Source: Leucobacter celer subsp. astrifaciens (GTDB lineage Bacteria > Actinomycetota > Actinomycetes > Actinomycetales > Microbacteriaceae). Taken from it: a stretch of 38,468 nucleotides of DNA. Position 1 is the stretch's first letter; each line of letters opens with the position of its first letter. The notes below the pieces were generated by a model. That model made no database searches. It saw only the letters and a list, made by a program, of their open reading frames with translations, and was not told the DNA's origin. The stretch spans positions 1-38,468 of the forward strand of contig NZ_JHEI01000145.1 in NCBI RefSeq assembly GCF_001273835.1. The letters run 5' to 3'. Below, in pieces: positions 32,746 to 38,468 of this stretch. A program made the position numbers and the translations under genes.

Positions 32746-32783
32746 CGCTGACCGGCCTTTGCTGAGGAGCGCCCATGATGGGG

Positions 32784-33815
32784 TCATCTCGGTCGCGGAA
32801 GCGACTCCCGCCACATGATCTCCGGCTGCACGGTCAACGGTTCTCCGGGGGGATCTCCCCCGTCCGCGAGCCGAAGCGCCAGACGGACCGCCTCCGCTCC
32901 CGCTTGATCCATGCGCAGTTCGAGCGACGTCACCGGAGGAGTGGAAGTGCGCGTGAGCTCGCTGTCGGTCAGCGCGGCGATCGCCAGCTGACCGGGGACG
33001 TCGACGCCGAGCGACGTGGCCACCTCGAGCACACCGCGAGCGAATGTACTAGGGCCGGTGAGAATCGCATCCGGAGGGTTCTCACGGGAGAGCAGACGAT
33101 GCGCGGTGTCGAGTGCTCCCTGCATGCCGGTCCCCTCATACACGGCGATGTGCTCGGGGGGGAATCCATGAGCGAGACACCATTCCTCGTAGGCCGCCGT
33201 CGAGATCCGATTCCAGGAGTTGGACTCAGTTCCCGAGATGTAGGTGATGCGTTTCCGCCCCTCCCCGCGCATCGCCTCGAGCATCTCGACGGTCGCGGTG
33301 CGGAAGTCGATGTTCACCACCCACGGTACGTCGGCGTGGACCGGGTCCGCATCGATCATGACAACAGGAGTGCCGCGGGACCTCAGTTCGGCCACCACCT
33401 TGTCGTCAAAGCAGGGGTGGGCCACGATACAGGCGTCCATGGCGACGCTGGTGGCCGAGCTGTCCAAGACATCGGGCACGTGGATCAGCCCGCGACCGTG
33501 CTCGAGCGCGTGCGTGGCGATCGAGCTCAGCAGACTCTGAAAGGTCTCAGTTCCGCGCAGGGTGCCATGGATCGCGTCCTTCGGCCGAAGGATCAGACCG
33601 ATGATGCCGGCTTTGGAGGAGCGAAGCGACCGCGCCGAGGGATCCGGTTGGTAGTTCAACTGCGCCGCGGCGTTGCGCACCCGCTCCTTGGTCTTCTCGG
33701 ATATGGGACGGCTGCCCGAGAACACATGAGACACCGTGCTGATCGACACATTCGCCAGGCTCGCGACATCTCGGATCGTGACTTTCCTGCCGTTCGGCGG
33801 GGGGTTCCTCGTCAT
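32784..33815 (-). CDS. LacI-family transcriptional repressor of the GGT/TRAP/amidase cluster
   Basis: A 343-residue repressor. The LacI helix-turn-helix is at about 13-60 (TIRDVASLANVSISTVSHVFSG), followed by the hinge helix (PDPSARSLRSS) that inserts into the central CG of operators. The rest is a periplasmic-binding-protein-like ligand domain. The position usually Arg in TVSRV is His (TVSHV), which may tune operator specificity. Three matching operators occur in this window: before the GGT-family gene, before the TRAP operon and between this gene and the divergent amidase. Local control and autoregulation are strongly suggested. The inducer is likely the transported compound or its product. 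Confidence 0.92.
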   Translation of the reverse strand: MTRNPPPNGRKVTIRDVASLANVSISTVSHVFSGSRPISEKTKERVRNAAAQLNYQPDPSARSLRSSKAGIIGLILRPKDAIHGTLRGTETFQSLLSSIATHALEHGRGLIHVPDVLDSSATSVAMDACIVAHPCFDDKVVAELRSRGTPVVMIDADPVHADVPWVVNIDFRTATVEMLEAMRGEGRKRITYISGTESNSWNRISTAAYEEWCLAHGFPPEHIAVYEGTGMQGALDTAHRLLSRENPPDAILTGPSTFARGVLEVATSLGVDVPGQLAIAALTDSELTRTSTPPVTSLELRMDQAGAEAVRLALRLADGGDPPGEPLTVQPEIMWRESLPRPR

Positions 33816-33862
33816 CGATCTCTCATCCTCTGGGTGCAGTTCCTAGTAGTAGTGTATGCTAA

Positions 33863-33878
33863 ATCAAATCGTTTTGAT
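33863..33878 (+). promoter_or_regulatory. LacI-type operator 3, between lacI-type gene and amidase
   Basis: ATCAAATCGTTTTGAT, the exact reverse complement of operator 1. It sits two bases after a candidate -10 TATGCT (33855-33860) of the amidase promoter and 48 bases from the repressor start, so it can regulate both divergent genes. Confidence 0.85.
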
Positions 33879-33954
33879 TATCTTCACTCGACGAAACCAA
33901 AGACGCCGATCCGCCACATCGAGTGAGCAAGACCTCGGACCGAAAGGAACGAAC

Positions 33955-34755
33955 GTGAGAATCGCACTGTGCCAATTCACCGCGGGAACCGATAAGGCCG
34001 CGAACCTGCGGGGGATCCTGGATCGGGTCGATGAGGCAGCTTCCCAGCAGGTGGATCTGCTCATCTTCCCCGAATATGTCATGTACATGTCGGATGAATC
34101 GAGCGCGGCGATCCGCGACCAGGCGGAGAGCCTCGACGGCCCGTTCGTCACCGCTCTGCGCAACGCTGCGCAACGACACGCGATGCACCTCATCTGCAAT
34201 GTATTCGAGAGCTCGCATGAGAGCCGGCCCTTCAACACCTCGGTGGTCATCGACGACTCAGGCGAGCTCATCGGAAGCTACCGGAAGGCGCACCTCTACG
34301 ACGCCTTCGCGTATCGAGAGTCCGCGAATGTCCGGGCGGCGAGCCACCCGGAGCCCCTGGTCCTCGCGATCCACGGATTCAAGGTGGGCGTCATGATCTG
34401 CTACGATCTCCGCTTCCCGGAGTGGGCTCGAGCCAATGTCGACCGGGGCGCCGACCTCCTGGTGTACTCCGCCGGATGGCCGCCCGGCCCCCGCAAGGAG
34501 GACCACTGGACGACCATGCTCCGCAGCAGGGCCATCGAGAACACCAGCTACGTCGCCGGAGTCGTGCAGGGGCCGCCGCTCGCAATCGGCACGACCCTGC
34601 TCGTCGACCCGCTCGGCGGCATCGAGGGAGAGCTCACGAACGAGGACGGGCTCCTCATCCGCGACATCTCGCCGGAACGCGTGCGACGCGTGCGAGAACT
34701 GAATCCGAGCCTGCAGAATCGTCTGCCGGAGGGAGCCCTCAGCACCCCGGACTGA
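33955..34755 (+). CDS. Nitrilase-superfamily amidase (carbon-nitrogen hydrolase)
   Basis: A 266-residue cytoplasmic hydrolase with the Glu-Lys-Cys triad: E40 (FPEYV), K111 (YRKAHLYD) and C149 (MICYDLRFPEWA). The sequence around the Cys and Lys is closest to the Nit1/Nit2 branch, which includes omega-amidase and deaminated-glutathione amidase. It would hydrolyse a primary amide of a dicarboxylic acid monoamide. The GTG at 33955 is preceded by AAAGGAA and starts the conserved RIALCQF strand, so it is preferred over an upstream ATG. A LacI-type operator in its promoter links it to the GGT-family and TRAP genes, hence a role late in the same pathway is inferred. Confidence 0.9.
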   Translation: MRIALCQFTAGTDKAANLRGILDRVDEAASQQVDLLIFPEYVMYMSDESSAAIRDQAESLDGPFVTALRNAAQRHAMHLICNVFESSHESRPFNTSVVIDDSGELIGSYRKAHLYDAFAYRESANVRAASHPEPLVLAIHGFKVGVMICYDLRFPEWARANVDRGADLLVYSAGWPPGPRKEDHWTTMLRSRAIENTSYVAGVVQGPPLAIGTTLLVDPLGGIEGELTNEDGLLIRDISPERVRRVRELNPSLQNRLPEGALSTPD

Positions 34756-35216
34756 GGTTCGTTTCGCGCGGCGTTCGGCCTTTCGGTCGCGCCGTTGACG
34801 AGCCCCACAGACCGGCACGAACACGAGCCGCGTCGCCCGCGATGCGAACGCGCGATGCCACGGGGCTACCGTGGAGCCGACCGACCCCTCCGTCTTTCGC
34901 ATTCACGGCAGAGGCTGTGCTTCCAAGGCACTGGCTTCTGAACCGTCCCGGGTTCTGTTCCGGTTGCGATGTGAGTACCGGCGCGGCGGCCCAGAACTGT
35001 TCGCCCTCCACACGTTCGGACACTCAGCCGGCCTGCAGCATGTTGCGCGAAGCTCGCAGCAAGCGATGAGGCCATCGCTGTCCGCCTGCGAACTGACCGC
35101 TCTACATCAGGGAAGAGGCGGTCAAAGAGGGCTCCTCGAATTGTACGGGTCTGCGTGATGAGCTTCCTGTCGTCACAAGAATGACACGGGCAGCACGATG
35201 ACATTGGAGGTGACGT
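34756..35216. other. Intergenic region without a recognised gene
   Basis: Neither strand shows a frame with a ribosome site, a domain or biased codon use in these 460 bases. Base composition is somewhat lower in GC than the flanks toward the right end. The last 50 bases should hold the promoter of the lipoprotein gene. Confidence 0.5.
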
Positions 35217-35666
35217 ATGCGTGCTGGAGCTGCGCTCGTCGCAGTGGGTGTGGTTTGCCTGGCTTTGTCGGCTTGTGCCGGCACAGGAACCGGCAAATCC
35301 TATACGAGCCTGGAGGATCTCCTCGCGCAGTCATCGAGCTCGAGTGACGCACCCAGGGCCTTCTCCAAACGTACTCCGCTCGAGCCCTGCGGGCCGTTTG
35401 AGAGCTCGCAGGCAGAGACACCCGAGGAGCTCTTCGATTGTTTGAACAGCGCCGCCTCGAACGGAACGGAGGCTGTGCTCGTCAGCTACACGGTCGAGGG
35501 CGACCCCCTCGTTCGCTACTACCGCTGGGTGCCGGGAGGCGAACACGTCGAAGTGTTCACCGACGGAAGCTTCGACAGCTACGGGGGCTCCTGGTCGCTG
35601 AGCGTCTGTCCCCCGCCCGAGAAACTCGAACATTTGGAAGCTTGCGAGCATCAGATGACCTACTGA
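35217..35666 (+). CDS. Small lipoprotein of unknown function
   Basis: A 149-residue exported lipoprotein. The signal peptide has a hydrophobic core and the lipobox LSAC (Cys about residue 20), followed by a Ser-rich linker and a compact C-terminal domain of about 100 residues with four Cys (EPCGPF, FDCLN, LSVCPP, EACEH) that may form two disulfides. Aromatic-rich strands (VRYYRWVPGGEHVEVFTDG) suggest a beta fold. GGAGGTGAC is well placed before the ATG. I do not recognise the family. It stands alone, with no operon partner. Confidence 0.82.
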   Translation: MRAGAALVAVGVVCLALSACAGTGTGKSYTSLEDLLAQSSSSSDAPRAFSKRTPLEPCGPFESSQAETPEELFDCLNSAASNGTEAVLVSYTVEGDPLVRYYRWVPGGEHVEVFTDGSFDSYGGSWSLSVCPPPEKLEHLEACEHQMTY

Positions 35667-35781
35667 AGATGCGAACGGCTGGAGGTCTCCGAGCCAGACA
35701 TGCGCTCCCGCGCCGCCCGAGCTCGGCCGGCGACTACAGGCATCCCAGGGGTTCGGCTCGTGACCGTCCTCAACACCTGGC

Positions 35782-35810
35782 TTCGACTCGCTGCACTCGC
35801 TCAACCGGCG
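35782..35810. repeat. Half copy of the dispersed palindromic repeat
   Basis: CTTCGACTCGCTGCACTCGC followed by TCAACCGGC matches one arm of the element at 10602-10687 and 38403-38464. It lies between the lipoprotein gene and the tRNA-Phe terminator. Confidence 0.65.
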
Positions 35811-35829
35811 GTGCAGCGCACACATAAAA

Positions 35830-35862
35830 GAACCCCCGCAAGTAGAAGCCTTGCGAGGGTTC
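35830..35862 (-). terminator. Terminator downstream of tRNA-Phe
   Basis: GAACCCCCGCAAG (35830-35842) pairs with CTTGCGAGGGTTC (35850-35862) with one mismatch. On the minus strand the stem is followed by TTTTATG, a U-tract. It ends the tRNA-Phe transcript. Confidence 0.85.
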
Positions 35863-35886
35863 AGTAACGGTGTAATAGCCGCTACG

Positions 35887-35959
35887 TGGCTCCGACCGGC
35901 ATCGATCCGGTGACCTTTCGATTTTCAGTCGAACGCTCTACCAACTGAGCTACAGAGCC
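35887..35959 (-). tRNA. tRNA-Phe (GAA)
   Basis: The minus strand folds into a 73-base cloverleaf: acceptor GGCTCTG/CGGAGCC, D-arm TAGCTCAGTTGGTAGAGC, anticodon loop CTGAAAA with GAA, and T-arm with the GGATCGATGCC form. Discriminator A; CCA is not encoded. It is the last of three tRNA genes on this strand. Confidence 0.95.
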
Positions 35960-35989
35960 AGGCAATCTCCAGCTGGCGATCACCAGAGA

Positions 35990-36020
35990 CGAAGAAACCC
36001 TTCCGTAGAAGGGTTCTTCG
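35990..36020 (-). terminator. Hairpin between tRNA-Asp and tRNA-Phe
   Basis: CGAAGAAACCCTT (35990-36002) pairs with AAGGGTTCTTCG (36009-36020) with a single bulged A and a 6-base loop. It probably ends the tRNA-Asp transcript on the minus strand. Confidence 0.75.
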
Positions 36021-36022
36021 TC

Positions 36023-36099
36023 TGGCGACCCTGACGGGACTTGAACCCGCGACCTCCGCCGTGACAGGGCGGCGCGCTAACCAACTGCGCCACAGGGCC
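36023..36099 (-). tRNA. tRNA-Asp (GTC)
   Basis: The minus strand folds with acceptor GGCCCTG/CAGGGTC, a D-arm containing GCGCAGTTGGTTAGCGC, anticodon loop CTGTCAC with GTC, and T-loop TTCAAGT. Discriminator G. The following CCA is encoded (36023-36025), unlike in the two neighbouring tRNA genes. Confidence 0.95.
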
Positions 36100-36129
36100 A
36101 TGCTGATATTCAATTGTATTCGGTGTTAG

Positions 36130-36202
36130 TGACCCCAACGGGATTCGAACCCGTGCTGCCGCCGTGAAAGGGCGGTGTCCTAGGCCGCTAAACGATGGGG
36201 CC
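36130..36202 (-). tRNA. tRNA-Glu (TTC)
   Basis: The minus strand folds with acceptor GGCCCCA/TGGGGTC, anticodon loop CTTTCAC with TTC, and T-loop TTCGAAT. Discriminator A; CCA not encoded. It is the first of the tRNA-Glu, Asp, Phe series on this strand. Confidence 0.95.
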
Positions 36203-36411
36203 GAAGCAATTTCTCGCTTGCTACCGAGATGAAATCCTATGACGGATCACGCATGGAGCGCAAATCGAGTCCACGAAAGCGGGATCCCTGGCGTGTCGTG
36301 TCCGAACCAACGCCCCCGCGAAGGGTCATTCCGGACTCCCGAATCCACGAGAACCGTGGCACAGTGGGAGCAAGCGGGCCGCAACGGCGCGACCCGGCGA
36401 CTGGAGGAACC

Positions 36412-38355
36412 ATGGGATCCCACCCGCTCGACTCACTGACGGCAGACGAACTCTCGGCGACCTCGGCACTGCTGGCCGTGGAGAAGGGCATCGACGCCGG
36501 CTGGCGCTACGCCTCGATCATCCTGCGCGAGCCTCCGAAGGTCGCGGTCAAGGCCTGGCGCGAAGGGGACCCGATCGTGCGCCGCTCTCTCGCCGTGCTC
36601 TGGAACAAGCAGAGCAACGACGTCTACGAGGCCATCGTGAACCTCACCGAGGGCACGCTGGAGAGCTGGGAGCACGTTCCGGGCGTGACGCCCAACTTCA
36701 CGGTCGACGAGTATCACGACTGCGACGTGGCGCTGCGGAAAGACCCGGCGGTGCGGGAGGCGCTCGAGCGCCGCGGCGTCGATCCCGACCTCGTGCTCTT
36801 CGACCTCTGGACCTACGGCCACGAGGTGATGCCGGAGCAGTGGCGGGATCGCCGCCTCGGCTGGGTGGACATCTGGGAGCGCGCGACCCCCGGGGGCAAT
36901 CCCTACGCCCACCCCGTGAGCGGCCTCAAGGTGATCGTCGACGTGAACACCATGGAAGTGCTGCAGATCGACGAGGGGCACGACCGCGGCTTCCCCGAGG
37001 TGGACGCGGAGTACACCCCCGAGCTGCGCGGGATCGAGGAGCGGCAGGATCTCACACCGCTCGACATCGTGCAGCCCGACGGGGTCTCGTTCGAGATCGA
37101 GGGATCGCTGCTGCGGTGGCAGGACTGGGAGTTCCGCATCGGGTTCAACTACCGCGAAGGGCCGGTGCTCTACCAGGTGCGTTTCAAGGACGGCGACGAG
37201 TACCGGGACGTCGCCTACCGCATGTCGCTCGCCGAGATGATCGTGCCCTACCGCGACTCGAGCTTCGACCACTACCGCCGCACGGCCTTCGACATCGGCG
37301 AGTGGGGCTTCGGCTACATGTGCACCTCTCTCGAGCTGGGCTGCGACTGCTTGGGCGAGATCACCTACCTCGACGGGGTGCTCCCCGACACGAGCGGGCA
37401 GTCCCGGGTCACGAAGAACGCGATCTGCCTGCACGAGGAGGACGACGCAGTGCTCTGGAAGCACGTGGACCCCGACGCCGGCACCGAGGTGCGCCGCATG
37501 CGCCGCTTCGTGATCTCGGTGCACGCGACGGTCGCCAACTACGAGTACCTCGTGTACTGGCGTTTCTACCCCGACGGCAACATCGAGTGCGAGATCCGCG
37601 CCACCGGCATCATGGTCTCGACCCCGATGGAGGAGGACGCGGCCGCCTTCCCCACCGGCACCGTCGTCGACCGTCGCACGTACGCCCCCTACCATCAGCA
37701 CTTCCTGGTGGCCCGCCTCGACCTCGATATCGACGGCGGCGACAACACGGTGGTCGAGTCCGATTCGATGGCGGCGCCCCTCAGCGACGCGAACCCCCTG
37801 GGGTTGGACCTCCACACGCAGGGCACCGTGATCGCCTCGGAGAAGGACGCCGGGCGCCTCTACAGCTGGGAACGGCAGCGCGCCTGGAAGGTGCAGAATC
37901 CCGGCAAGCTCAACGCCTGGGGCGCCCCGACCGCCTACAAGCTCGTGCCGACGGGGTCGTTCCCCGCGATGTTCGACGAGTCCTCGCCGATCCTGCGCCG
38001 CAACCCCGTGATCGGCAGCACGCTGTGGGTCACCAAGCACCACGACAGCGAGATGTGGCCCGCGGGCGACTACCCGACGCAGTCGAAGAACGATCTGGGC
38101 AACGGCATGAGCTCGTGGATCGCCGACGACGAGAACCTCGTCGACACCGATGTGGTGCTTTGGTACGTCTTCGGCATCCACCACATCACCCGCACCGAGG
38201 ACTGGCCCATCATGCCCGTCGACAAGGTGGCATTCACGCTGAAGCCCTTCGGCTTCTTCGACCGCAACCCGTCGCTCGACGCACCGCGTTCCCCCGCCAA
38301 GGGATCCTGCTGCGCGGGCGGATCCTGCCACTGCGACCACGGCGCCGTCGACTGA
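36412..38355 (+). CDS. Copper-containing primary amine oxidase (topaquinone enzyme)
   Basis: A 647-residue oxidase that turns a primary amine, O2 and water into aldehyde, H2O2 and NH3. It aligns by eye with Arthrobacter globiformis amine oxidase. The TPQ precursor is Y377 in ANYEY, the catalytic-base Asp lies in FDIGEWG, and copper ligands are the two His of HQHF and a His of GIHHITRTEDWPIMP; CDCLGEITYLDG is also family-typical. Residues 1-330 hold the N2 and N3 domains. No signal peptide is present, so the enzyme is cytoplasmic as in Arthrobacter. The last 16 residues (GSCCAGGSCHCDHGAVD region) are Cys/His-rich and go beyond the usual SHCHG end. The ATG at 36412 has GGAGGA at 4-base spacing; the open frame upstream shows no homology. 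Substrate (phenethylamine, histamine, tyramine) cannot be told. Confidence 0.93.
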   Translation: MGSHPLDSLTADELSATSALLAVEKGIDAGWRYASIILREPPKVAVKAWREGDPIVRRSLAVLWNKQSNDVYEAIVNLTEGTLESWEHVPGVTPNFTVDEYHDCDVALRKDPAVREALERRGVDPDLVLFDLWTYGHEVMPEQWRDRRLGWVDIWERATPGGNPYAHPVSGLKVIVDVNTMEVLQIDEGHDRGFPEVDAEYTPELRGIEERQDLTPLDIVQPDGVSFEIEGSLLRWQDWEFRIGFNYREGPVLYQVRFKDGDEYRDVAYRMSLAEMIVPYRDSSFDHYRRTAFDIGEWGFGYMCTSLELGCDCLGEITYLDGVLPDTSGQSRVTKNAICLHEEDDAVLWKHVDPDAGTEVRRMRRFVISVHATVANYEYLVYWRFYPDGNIECEIRATGIMVSTPMEEDAAAFPTGTVVDRRTYAPYHQHFLVARLDLDIDGGDNTVVESDSMAAPLSDANPLGLDLHTQGTVIASEKDAGRLYSWERQRAWKVQNPGKLNAWGAPTAYKLVPTGSFPAMFDESSPILRRNPVIGSTLWVTKHHDSEMWPAGDYPTQSKNDLGNGMSSWIADDENLVDTDVVLWYVFGIHHITRTEDWPIMPVDKVAFTLKPFGFFDRNPSLDAPRSPAKGSCCAGGSCHCDHGAVD

Positions 38356-38375
38356 GCAGAGCAGAGCAGAGCAGA
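38356..38375. repeat. GCAGA pentanucleotide tandem repeat
   Basis: Four perfect copies of GCAGA begin one base after the amine oxidase stop codon. Such a short tandem tract can vary by slippage but lies outside the coding frame. Confidence 0.8.
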
Positions 38376-38402
38376 GAGGGAGTCGAACTCGGGATGGGTC
38401 TC

Positions 38403-38464
38403 GGGTTTCGACTCCGCTGCGCTCCGCTCAACCGGCGGGAGAGACCGCGCTCCGCCGGTTGAGC
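38403..38464. repeat. Dispersed palindromic repeat, second full copy
   Basis: GGGTTTCGACTCCGCTGCGC leads into GCTCAACCGGCGG (38426-38438), which pairs with CCGCCGGTTGAGC (38452-38464), a 13-bp perfect stem. It shares its core words with 10602-10687 and 35782-35810, and may serve as the amine oxidase terminator. Confidence 0.75.
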
Positions 38465-38468
38465 GAGC

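Noticed and set aside
33856..33954. Upstream ATG for the nitrilase-family gene giving 33 extra residues
   Set aside because: It would start within the -10 and operator region; the GTG at 33955 has a ribosome site and begins the conserved first strand.
34871..35158. 95-codon ORF in the gap before the lipoprotein gene
   Set aside because: No ribosome site, no domain, composition of a chance frame.
35887..36202. tRNA-targeted integration site (att) for a genomic island
   Set aside because: No direct repeat of a tRNA 3' end and no integrase gene were seen in the window.
36433..38340. 635-codon minus-strand open frame opposite the amine oxidase gene
   Set aside because: It exactly mirrors the amine oxidase frame, is Val/His/Arg-biased and has no domain; antisense shadow.

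Overview
The window is high-GC DNA with dense, short-spaced genes, GTG and TTG starts, ATGA and TGATG gene overlaps, actinobacterial anchored-repeat (choice-of-anchor M) proteins and an Arthrobacter-like copper amine oxidase. This points to an actinobacterium, most likely of the Microbacteriaceae (Leucobacter-like). The genus is inference. The first 60 bases are a pure C run and the next 200 do not continue the gene that follows, so the left edge looks like an assembly end.

Left part (260-2417): the 3' end of a CorA Mg2+ transporter, then a minus-strand unit with a MerR regulator fused to a peroxiredoxin and a dihydrodipicolinate-synthase-family aldolase, joined by a 22-codon ORF. A MerR-type promoter (19-bp spacer with a dyad inside it) lies just upstream.

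Centre-left (2434-12929): a minus-strand island for a surface-anchored zinc/manganese-type ABC system. In transcription order it encodes an SLH/Ig/choice-of-anchor M surface protein behind a Zur-like box, a ZnuA-like lipoprotein with a choice-of-anchor M domain inserted in permuted order, a membrane-anchored choice-of-anchor M protein, the ATPase, a 36-codon ORF made by a 110-bp insertion, the permease, a 942-residue anchored protein and a lytic transglycosylase. Almost all junctions overlap by 1 or 4 bases. The likely theme is metal capture across a thick wall under zinc limitation.

Centre (13025-19731): a membrane-fluidity and cold-stress group with an intact fatty acid desaturase, a cold shock protein, a diacylglycerol kinase family gene, a 5'-truncated second desaturase, and a DesK-like histidine kinase divergent from a LuxR-type response regulator. 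A 14-codon ORF with a perfect Shine-Dalgarno sequence precedes the kinase. Two nested hairpins lie between the broken desaturase and the kinase. A small membrane protein gene carries an in-frame TAG.

Centre-right (19791-27202): a YjeH-like APC exporter divergent from a GlxA-type AraC regulator, a DUF1254/DUF1214 protein, a GAP-family membrane protein, an MBL-fold hydrolase, and a GntR(FadR)-MFS pair.

Right (27305-34755): a catabolic cluster tied together by three almost identical 16-bp LacI-type operators. It contains a gamma-glutamyltransferase-family amidohydrolase without a signal peptide, a three-gene TRAP transporter, a LacI repressor and a nitrilase-superfamily amidase. I read it as import of an acidic amide or gamma-glutamyl-like compound followed by cytoplasmic cleavage; the substrate is unknown.

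Right edge (35217-38468): a small lipoprotein, tRNA-Phe, tRNA-Asp and tRNA-Glu on the minus strand, a topaquinone copper amine oxidase with a Cys/His-rich tail, and copies of a palindromic dispersed repeat also found at 10602-10687.
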